A program made the position numbers and the translations under genes. 5,208 bases of DNA from an uncultured Bacteroidales bacterium (GTDB taxonomy: Bacteria > Bacteroidota > Bacteroidia > Bacteroidales > P3), in the NCBI GenBank assembly GCA_947177845.1, contig CAMWVZ010000078.1, positions 1 to 5,208 of the forward strand. Direction: 5' to 3'. A model generated the notes under the pieces. The model saw only the letters and a program-made list of their open reading frames with translations. It had not been told where the DNA came from and ran no database searches. Below, in pieces: positions 1 to 5,208 of this stretch (position 1 is the stretch's first letter; every line of letters begins with the position of its first letter).

Positions 1-3000
1 TCTTCGGGCGATGATGCGTCTTATTCGCTGTTGCAGGCCGCCATCGAGCAGATAAGCCAAGGTTTTGTGGCTTACAAGTTCGAAAAGGCGGTGCGCTTGC
101 GTCCCGTTCTGCCCTATGTATATGCGTTTGTAGGCATTTGCGTTATGTTCTTTGGCGTGGCGTTTCTCAAGCCTGCGGTGGTGAAGTCTACCGTGCAGGT
201 GGTGCGTTATAACGAGGAATTCGAGCGCGAGTTTCCTTTTACGGTGCGTATCGCGAATGCTTCTCTGCAAGTGCCTTACGAGGAAGATTTTGTTTTGACC
301 GTGGAGGTGGAGGGAAGCCGGTTGCCCGACGAAATCCATGTGGTGGAGGGTGAGCGCAAGATGCTGTTGCATAGGCAGGACGCCAATCACTTCACCCATA
401 CTTTCAAGAAAGTGCGGCAGGATGTGGAATTTTCGTTGCAGGCGGGCAGATATAAAAGCGGAAAATATAGCCTGAAGGTGGACTACAAGCCTTTGCTGTC
501 GGCCATGCGGGCCTTGTTGCGTTATCCTTCCTACACGGGATTGAAGCCGGAGGCCGTGACACATACGCTCGATTTGGACGTGCCTTACGGAACGCGCATA
601 GAATGGGAGTTGAAGATGGATCATACCCTCAACTTGCAAGTGCTGTTTGTCGAAGACAAGACGCAGGAGGTTTCGGAACTTATGGCGGACGCTTCCCGAA
701 TGCCTCTCTTTGCGTTTAAGAAACAGGCTTTCGAGAACTTTCACTATACGCTGATACCGGCCGCACAAAACGGCATGAAGAGCGACAGCCTGCGTTTTTC
801 GGTAGGGGTGCGGCCCGATGCCTATCCCCGCTTGCAGGTGGTTTCGCTGCACGACAGCATTCACCCGCTTCAAACTTATTACCAAGGATTTATGTCGGAC
901 GATTATGGGTTTCACGCACTTGTTTTCTCGCTGCGTTGCGTGAACGCCTCCACAGGCGCCCAATGGGAGAAATCCGACACGTTGCCGCTCACTTCGGCGC
1001 GCGAACAGAACTTTACTTATTTTGTTGATTTAGCACAATATGCATTGCAGGCGGGCGACGAACTCACGTATGGTTTCGCCTTGAGCGACAACGACCCCTT
1101 CTATCCCTATAAAACCGTCTATTCGCCCGAGGAAACCTATCGGAAACTGTCGCGGGAGGAGTTGCGCGAAAGATTGAATGCGGCTTCGGCGGGCATGGAC
1201 CGTGATTTTTCGGTTTCGCTCCAACAGAGCCGCAGTATGCAGGAGGACTTTGAAAAATTGGTGCAGGATTTGCTTTCCAAGCAACAGTTTTCGTGGCAGG
1301 ACAGGAAAAACGTGGAACTTCTTATCGAGCAGCAGAAAGAGTTGCGGGAGCGTTATCAATCGCTTTCGGAAGAGCTTCGCCAGAAGCGGGAATGGGAGGC
1401 CGAGGCGGGGCAGGAGAATGCGGAATTGCAGGAAAAACAGCGTCAGTTGCAGGAGTTGTTGGATAAGCTTTTAGACGACAAGACCTTGGAAAAGTTGCAG
1501 GAATTGCAGTCTTTGTTGGAGAAGCAGGCCGGGCAGGACAAGGTGATGGAGGCTTTGGAAGACTTGAAGATGCAGCAGAACGAGATGTTCAAAGACTTGG
1601 AGAGGAATAGGGAACTCTACCGGCAGATGGAATTCGAGCTGAAAATGGAAGCCGTGGTGGAGGCTTCGCGCGATTTGGTGCGCAAGGGAGAGGAACTGAA
1701 GGAGGAATTGGCGGGCAAAAACGACCGAAATTTGGCGAAGGAAACCGATAGTTTGAAGGCGAAGCATGAGGAATTGAAGAAGGATTTGGAGGCCTTGAAA
1801 AAGGACTTGGACGATTTGAAGAAGCTCGACGAAAGTTTGGAAAAACCCAAGGGTTTCAAGACCCCCGATACCTTGCTGCGGAATTTGGAGAAACAAATGG
1901 AACAGACTTCGCGGAAATTGGAGAAGGGCGAGAACGGGGAAGCGAAGAAAAGTCACGACCGCACGCAGGAAAACTTGGAAGATTTGGCGGATAATCTGGA
2001 AGAGCAGATGCAGCGGATTGAACAGGAAAATGAAGCCGAGGATGCCGATTTCATACGGCTTTTGCTCAAGGGTGTGCTGCGGGTTTCGTTGGAGCAGGAG
2101 GATTTGATGACCACGCTCGAGAAGACGCGGGTGGATGAAGCGCGCTACGCCGATTTAATTCGTCGGCAGTCGGCCCTGAATGTGGAAATCCGCTTTGTGG
2201 CAGACAGTGTACGCGCCATTTCGAAGCGACAGCCTCAGGTGGCCGTGGTGACGCGCCAAGCCTTGCGCGACTTGGAAAGGAACAGCAAGGAAAGCCTCGA
2301 CTATCTGTTGGGGATGAACAATGTCTATTACCAGCGCTACTCGGTGGCCAACAGTTGGGCGTTGACGCGGCAGCAATACACTATGACCGCTTTGAACGAT
2401 TTGGCCTTGCTTTTGTCGGAATCGCTCGACAAGATGCAGATGAAAATGAACATGAAGGGTGGGGCGTCCATGTCGTCGAAAAAGAAAAAGGGACAGCCGC
2501 AGATGTCTTGTCCCTCGCCCGGAAACGGACAGAAACCCTCGGATATGAAGTTTCCGTCTCCGCAGGGAAAACCGCAACCGGGCAAGGAAAAGGGAAAATC
2601 GCTCAAGGAAATGCAGGAAGCCTTGAACAAACAAATCGAGGCTTTGAAAAAGATGCTGGAAGAAAAAGCGGGGCAGGAAGCGCAGGGACAGAAACCGTCT
2701 GAAACGGGAAAGCCTCGGAACGGAGCGAGCGGGGCAGGGGGTGAATCGATAAGCGACGAACAGATTTCGGAAGCTTTTGCGCGTGCCGCCGCCCGTCAGG
2801 AAATGATACGGCGCATGATGCAGGAGAAAATGGCGCAGGAAAAAGCTTCGGGACAGGCGGCGGGTTTATACAATTCCGTGTTGGGCGATATGGAACGCAC
2901 GGAACGGGATTTGGTGAACAAAGTTCTCAATCCGCAACTTTTGCAGAGGCAGAAAAACATAGAAACCCGTTTGCTGGAAGCCGAAAACGCCGAGTTGCGG

Positions 3001-3174
3001 CGCGAAAAAGACGACAGGAGGGAGTCGAAGCAGGGCCGGAGGTTCGCGCCACCCGCTTTGGACAGTTTGCAGGATAATCCCGAAAAGAACGAAGCTTTGC
3101 GGGAAATTCTCTTGCGGAAGACGCCCGAATTGAAACCCTTTTATCGGGAAAAAGTGCGGGAGTATATGTTTTAG
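1..3174 (+). CDS. DUF4175-like large membrane-anchored coiled-coil protein, 5' end outside window
   Basis: Function is unknown; I recognise it as the DUF4175-like giant protein encoded beside ybeY-mnmG in Bacteroidota. The frame is open from base 1, so the true start lies upstream; the TTG at 31 and later ATGs are not credible starts. 1057 residues are visible. A hydrophobic helix at about residues 38-56 is probably the last membrane segment, and related proteins, as I recall them, have further N-terminal helices. A beta-rich region of about 300 residues follows, carrying YPSYTG (175-180) and SDDYG (299-303), motifs I associate with this family. Residues about 400-690 are a highly charged Glu/Lys/Gln/Leu coiled coil. 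Low-complexity Gly/Pro/Gln/Lys/Ser linkers lie at about 820-865 and 890-915. Near the C-terminus is RLLEAE (990-995), and the tail ends in LKPFYREKVREYMF. The coding strand is strongly purine-rich over the coiled coil. Ends with TAG. A structural or scaffold role at the inner membrane is only inference. Confidence 0.82.
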   Translation, partial: SSGDDASYSLLQAAIEQISQGFVAYKFEKAVRLRPVLPYVYAFVGICVMFFGVAFLKPAVVKSTVQVVRYNEEFEREFPFTVRIANASLQVPYEEDFVLTVEVEGSRLPDEIHVVEGERKMLLHRQDANHFTHTFKKVRQDVEFSLQAGRYKSGKYSLKVDYKPLLSAMRALLRYPSYTGLKPEAVTHTLDLDVPYGTRIEWELKMDHTLNLQVLFVEDKTQEVSELMADASRMPLFAFKKQAFENFHYTLIPAAQNGMKSDSLRFSVGVRPDAYPRLQVVSLHDSIHPLQTYYQGFMSDDYGFHALVFSLRCVNASTGAQWEKSDTLPLTSAREQNFTYFVDLAQYALQAGDELTYGFALSDNDPFYPYKTVYSPEETYRKLSREELRERLNAASAGMDRDFSVSLQQSRSMQEDFEKLVQDLLSKQQFSWQDRKNVELLIEQQKELRERYQSLSEELRQKREWEAEAGQENAELQEKQRQLQELLDKLLDDKTLEKLQELQSLLEKQAGQDKVMEALEDLKMQQNEMFKDLERNRELYRQMEFELKMEAVVEASRDLVRKGEELKEELAGKNDRNLAKETDSLKAKHEELKKDLEALKKDLDDLKKLDESLEKPKGFKTPDTLLRNLEKQMEQTSRKLEKGENGEAKKSHDRTQENLEDLADNLEEQMQRIEQENEAEDADFIRLLLKGVLRVSLEQEDLMTTLEKTRVDEARYADLIRRQSALNVEIRFVADSVRAISKRQPQVAVVTRQALRDLERNSKESLDYLLGMNNVYYQRYSVANSWALTRQQYTMTALNDLALLLSESLDKMQMKMNMKGGASMSSKKKKGQPQMSCPSPGNGQKPSDMKFPSPQGKPQPGKEKGKSLKEMQEALNKQIEALKKMLEEKAGQEAQGQKPSETGKPRNGASGAGGESISDEQISEAFARAAARQEMIRRMMQEKMAQEKASGQAAGLYNSVLGDMERTERDLVNKVLNPQLLQRQKNIETRLLEAENAELRREKDDRRESKQGRRFAPPALDSLQDNPEKNEALREILLRKTPELKPFYREKVREYMF

Positions 3175-3193
3175 GACGGAGAATTTTTGATGA

Positions 3194-3209
3194 TGTTTCA
3201 CGTGAAACT
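3194..3209. other. parS: parS site 1 (15/16 match)
   Basis: TGTTTCACGTGAAACT differs from the perfect palindrome TGTTTCACGTGAAACA only in the last base. It starts 20 bp after the stop codon of the upstream gene. It is a predicted ParB clamp-loading site. Confidence 0.88.
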
Positions 3210-3219
3210 TTTGGAACAA

Positions 3220-3235
3220 CGTTTCACGTGGAACA
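3220..3235 (-). other. parS: parS site 2 (asymmetric variant)
   Basis: Read on the minus strand this is TGTTCCACGTGAAACG. That fits TGTTNCACGTGAAACA with N = C and a single mismatch at the last base. The C variant at the fifth position is an accepted member of the known consensus, which supports a genuine functional site and not merely a degraded copy of its neighbours. Confidence 0.87.
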
Positions 3236-3243
3236 CTCGAGAA

Positions 3244-3259
3244 TGTTTTGCGCGAAATT
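3244..3259. other. Possible decayed parS copy in register with the array
   Basis: TGTTTTGCGCGAAATT matches the perfect parS palindrome at 11 of 16 positions, and keeps the outer TGTTT and the inner GAAA. It sits 24 bp after the start of site 2 and 26 bp before the start of site 3, so it falls exactly into the array's spacing. It lacks the CACGTG centre, so strong ParB binding is unlikely. It may be a vestige or a weak site; chance is possible. Confidence 0.4.
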
Positions 3260-3269
3260 TTCACAGCAA

Positions 3270-3285
3270 TGTTTCACGTGAAACA
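3270..3285. other. parS: parS site 3 (perfect palindrome)
   Basis: TGTTTCACGTGAAACA is a perfect 16-bp palindrome and an exact match to the parS consensus. It ends 23 bp before the ybeY start codon, so bound ParB would sit over or next to the ybeY leader and could affect its transcription (inference). Confidence 0.93.
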
Positions 3286-3308
3286 CTAAAAACGAAAATT
3301 GATTTTAT

Positions 3309-3809
3309 ATGGAAAATATCACCTTCAACGAACAGGACGTAAAAGTGCCGTTTTTGAAACGCAGAACCGCCCGCGAAAGTTTGCGGCAGGTTTTGGAAAC
3401 TTTAGGTTTTGAGCCCGGCACCGTCAACTATATTTTTTGTTCGGACAAATATCTATTGAAGATAAATCGTCAATATCTCAATCATGATACGTACACGGAT
3501 ATTATTACTTTTGCCTACTCGGAGCAGGATTTAACAGGGGAGGGGTTTGGATTTGCGGAGGAGAGTGTGAAGGGGGCGAAACGGAAAAACCGACTTTCGG
3601 GGGATATTTACATCAGCGTCCCCCGCATTAAGGAAAATGCAAAATTGTTTCACGTGAAACAAATCGACGAATTGAATCGGGTTTTGGTGCACGGGCTTCT
3701 GCACTTGGCGGGCTACAAAGACAAGACGCCGAAAGAGGAAGCCTTGATGCATAAAATGGAAGATAAAATGCTTGCCTCTTGTTTTGAGGGGTATGCTTCA
3801 CAGGAGTAG
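3309..3809 (+). CDS. ybeY: YbeY endoribonuclease (rRNA maturation factor)
   Basis: YbeY is a cytoplasmic metal-dependent single-strand RNase needed for 16S rRNA 3'-end maturation and 70S ribosome quality control. The 166-residue protein has the family's central strand motif TYTDIITF (61-68), GDIYIS (98-103) and the metal-site helix HGLLHLAGYKD (128-138). His128 and His132 are the first two ligands; the usual third His is Asp138, as I recall from Bacteroidota homologues. The start ATG gives the expected N-terminus (ITFNEQDV) and has an AT-rich leader with no Shine-Dalgarno, usual in this phylum. A segment at about 75-96, rich in Gly, Glu and Lys/Arg, looks like an insertion before GDI and makes the protein longer than the roughly 140 residues I recall for Bacteroides relatives. 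Codons 113-118 (LFHVKQ) contain a perfect parS site. Stop TAG lies 3 bp before mnmG, implying co-transcription. Confidence 0.97.
   Translation: MENITFNEQDVKVPFLKRRTARESLRQVLETLGFEPGTVNYIFCSDKYLLKINRQYLNHDTYTDIITFAYSEQDLTGEGFGFAEESVKGAKRKNRLSGDIYISVPRIKENAKLFHVKQIDELNRVLVHGLLHLAGYKDKTPKEEALMHKMEDKMLASCFEGYASQE
3646..3661. other. parS: parS site 4, inside the ybeY reading frame
   Basis: TGTTTCACGTGAAACA is a perfect consensus parS site; with one more base on each side the palindrome is 18 bp (3645-3662). It is read in frame as Leu-Phe-His-Val-Lys-Gln, residues 113-118 of YbeY, just before the helix carrying the metal-binding histidines. It starts 376 bp downstream of site 3, a plausible spacing for an outlying member of one parS cluster. 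Confidence 0.92.
3802..3806 (+). promoter_or_regulatory. Possible Shine-Dalgarno for mnmG within the ybeY 3' end
   Basis: AGGAG lies 6 bp upstream of the mnmG ATG and overlaps the last ybeY codons and runs up to its stop (CAG GAG TAG). Position and sequence fit a canonical ribosome binding site. Bacteroidota rarely depend on such sites, and the bases also encode Gln-Glu, so it may be incidental; translational coupling with ybeY across the 3-bp gap is equally likely. Confidence 0.5.
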
Positions 3810-3812
3810 ATT

Positions 3813-5208
3813 ATGGGATTGAACTATGACATTATTGTAGTAGGGGGCGGCCACGCCGGCTGTGAAGCAGCCGCCGCGGCCGCCAATTTGGGAAGCCGCG
3901 TGCTGTTGGTGAGTATGCAGATAGACCGCCTGGCCTATATGTCGTGCAATCCTGCCATGGGCGGTGTGGCCAAAGGGCAAATCGTGCGCGAGATTGATGC
4001 CATGGGTGGGTATTCGGGTATCGTGACCGACAGGTCGACCTTGCAGTTCCGTATGCTCAACCGCTCCAAGGGACCGGCCATGTGGAGCCCGCGCGCCCAA
4101 TGCGATATGTGGCGTTTTTCGGCCGAGTGGCGGCACGTTGTAGAACGGGTGCCGAATTTGGATTTGCGGCAAGACACCGTAACGGAGTTGTTTTTCGACG
4201 AACACGAAAACCTGCAAGGGGTGAAGACGATGAGCGGAGCCGAAATCCGTTCGCGGGCGGTTATCCTCACAGGCGGCACTTTCTTGAACGGCAGAATTCA
4301 TATCGGCGAGCATTCGTATGCCGGAGGCCGAATCGGCGAGGCGGCCTCGTATGGATTGAGCGAACAGTTGCAGACGCGCGGGCTCAGGGTGCAGAGTCTG
4401 AAAACCGGCACGCCGGTGCGTGTGGACGCCCGCACGATAGATTTCTCGGTGCTCCCTGTGCAGGAGGGCGATGAACATCCCTCCAAATTCTCCTTCACCG
4501 ATACCCCGAAAGTGGAAAATCAGATGCCCTGCTATATCGCCTACACCGATACCGAGGTGCACGATATTCTCCGCACGGGTTTCGACAAGTCGCCCATGTT
4601 CGCGGGGCGCATCAAGGGACGGGGACCCCGCTACTGCCCCTCTATCGAAGACAAAATAGACCGCTTTGCCGACAAGGACCGTCACCAACTTTTTGTGGAG
4701 CCCTGCGGCCGCGACAGTCACGAATATTATCTCAACGGATTTTCATCCTCTCTCCCCGAAGACGTTCAAATGGCGGCCTTGCATAAAATACGGGGTTTTG
4801 AGAAGGCAAACGTATTCCGCCCCGGCTATGCCATCGAGTACGATTTTTTCGACCCGCTCCAACTTCACGCCACCTTGGAGAGTAAAATAATACCGTATCT
4901 CTACTTAGCCGGACAGGTGAACGGCACCACGGGCTACGAAGAAGCGGCCGCGCAAGGGTTCATGGCCGGCATCAACGCGCATCTTAAGCTACAAGGCAAG
5001 GAACCCTTCATCCTGAACCGCTCGCAGGCCTATATAGGTGTGCTCATCGACGACCTTATCACCAAGGGTGTGGACGAACCGTATCGTATGTTTACCTCCC
5101 GCGCCGAACACCGCATTCTCCTACGGCAAGACAATGCCGATGAGAGGCTCACCCCGCTTTCTTATAAACTCGGTCTTGCGGACGAAAAACGTATGCAACG
5201 CCTCGAGC
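3813..5208 (+). CDS. mnmG: MnmG (GidA), tRNA wobble-uridine carboxymethylaminomethyl modification subunit, 3' end outside window
   Basis: MnmG is the FAD-binding partner of the GTPase MnmE. The complex adds an aminomethyl or carboxymethylaminomethyl group to C5 of the wobble uridine (U34) of certain tRNAs, using a methylene-folate and FAD/NADH. The visible 465 residues, of about 620-630 usual, show the Rossmann FAD motif GGGHAG (11-16), SCNP with catalytic Cys45 (equivalent to E. coli Cys47), the signature GPRYCPSIEDK (271-281) with catalytic Cys275 (equivalent to E. coli Cys277), and the second signature AGQVNGTTGYEEAAAQG (366-382). The frame is intact to the window edge. The ATG at 3813 gives an N-terminus (NYDIIVVGGG) aligned to the family. 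It follows ybeY by 3 bp and probably shares its transcript. Leucine codon use and GC skew change abruptly around codon 190: TTG dominates before it, CTC/CTT after it. Confidence 0.98.
   Translation, partial: MGLNYDIIVVGGGHAGCEAAAAAANLGSRVLLVSMQIDRLAYMSCNPAMGGVAKGQIVREIDAMGGYSGIVTDRSTLQFRMLNRSKGPAMWSPRAQCDMWRFSAEWRHVVERVPNLDLRQDTVTELFFDEHENLQGVKTMSGAEIRSRAVILTGGTFLNGRIHIGEHSYAGGRIGEAASYGLSEQLQTRGLRVQSLKTGTPVRVDARTIDFSVLPVQEGDEHPSKFSFTDTPKVENQMPCYIAYTDTEVHDILRTGFDKSPMFAGRIKGRGPRYCPSIEDKIDRFADKDRHQLFVEPCGRDSHEYYLNGFSSSLPEDVQMAALHKIRGFEKANVFRPGYAIEYDFFDPLQLHATLESKIIPYLYLAGQVNGTTGYEEAAAQGFMAGINAHLKLQGKEPFILNRSQAYIGVLIDDLITKGVDEPYRMFTSRAEHRILLRQDNADERLTPLSYKLGLADEKRMQRLE

Larger units (their letters stand above)
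3194..3285. repeat. parS: parS centromere array between the DUF4175-like gene and ybeY
   Basis: The 134-bp gap between the two genes contains three near-identical 16-bp palindromes with core TTTCACGTG(A/G)AA, starting at 3194, 3220 and 3270, and a decayed copy starting at 3244. The start-to-start spacing is 26, 24 and 26 bp. The sequences match the known ParB/Spo0J binding consensus TGTTNCACGTGAAACA, which nucleates ParB loading for chromosome segregation. Several exact or one-mismatch matches in under 100 bp cannot reasonably be chance. Apart from the array, the gap holds about 20 bp after the upstream stop and a 23-bp AT-rich leader before ybeY. I see no terminator hairpin with a T-tract and no convincing Bacteroidota promoter. 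That ParB binds here is inferred from the match. Confidence 0.9.

Noticed and set aside
31..33. TTG as the start codon of the first gene
   Set aside because: The frame is open to base 1 with no ribosome binding signal, and the family has further N-terminal sequence; the gene simply begins outside the window.
1471..1956. Minus-strand open frame of 161 codons rich in Leu, Phe and Gln
   Set aside because: It is the complement of the Lys/Glu/Gln-rich coiled coil, whose biased codons leave few stops on the other strand. The apparent hydrophobicity is a by-product of that composition.
2866..3264. Minus-strand open frame of 132 codons starting within the parS array
   Set aside because: It is antisense to the conserved C-terminal tail of the large protein, and its N-terminal FHVK and SRET-like residues come from parS palindromes.
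3194..3285. parS palindromes as transcription terminators or as binding sites of a CACGTG transcription factor
   Set aside because: There is no T-tract after the palindromes and the stems are short. The full 16-bp match with flanks GTTT/AAAC fits ParB far better than a bare CACGTG element.
3286..3308. Bacteroidota-type promoter (TTTG and TAnnTTTG) directly before ybeY
   Set aside because: The 23-bp leader is AT-rich but contains no TAnnTTTG element with a correctly spaced TTTG, so I do not claim a promoter.
3193..3342. Small + strand open frame of 49 codons starting MFHVKL in the intergenic region
   Set aside because: Any parS site preceded by ATG gives MFHVK. The frame runs through all parS copies and into ybeY out of frame; nothing suggests a real peptide.
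3537..3603. G-quadruplex in the G-rich part of ybeY
   Set aside because: There are four runs of at least three G, but two of the loops are over 20 bases long, so a stable quadruplex is unlikely.
3798..4721. Minus-strand open frame of 307 codons opposite mnmG
   Set aside because: It lies antisense to the clear mnmG frame with its FAD motif and both signature motifs. Its translation is His/Arg/Ala-rich with no recognisable domain, which is typical of a shadow frame.

Overview
The window looks like a stretch of chromosome from a member of the Bacteroidota, most likely the order Bacteroidales. The evidence is the gene order (a giant DUF4175-like membrane/coiled-coil protein, then ybeY, then mnmG), the Bacteroidota-type protein variants (for example GYKDK instead of GYDH in YbeY), and the absence of a Shine-Dalgarno sequence before ybeY. 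All three genes are on the + strand. No mobile element, CRISPR array, tRNA or rRNA was seen.

Layout: (1) Positions 1-3174 hold the 3' 1057 codons of a very large protein. It has one visible transmembrane helix, a beta-rich extracytoplasmic part, a long Glu/Lys/Gln/Leu coiled coil, Gly/Pro/Gln-rich linkers and a conserved C-terminal tail. Its 5' end lies outside the window. (2) Positions 3175-3308 are a 134-bp intergenic region filled by a tight cluster of parS-type centromere sites: three clear copies and one decayed copy, spaced 26, 24 and 26 bp apart. (3) Positions 3309-3809 encode YbeY, the endoribonuclease of 16S rRNA maturation and ribosome quality control; a further perfect parS palindrome lies inside its reading frame. 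(4) From 3813 to the window end is mnmG (gidA), the FAD-binding subunit of the tRNA wobble-uridine modification enzyme, truncated by the window edge after 465 codons.

How the parts relate: ybeY and mnmG are separated by 3 bp and are almost certainly co-transcribed; both act on the translation machinery. The parS cluster is the standout signal. It matches the ParB/Spo0J consensus TGTTNCACGTGAAACA and suggests that the segment is the chromosome's partition centromere, or part of it, and hence probably lies in the origin-proximal domain. No parA or parB is in view. A second, subtler signal is a sharp change of leucine codon choice and GC skew within mnmG near position 4375.
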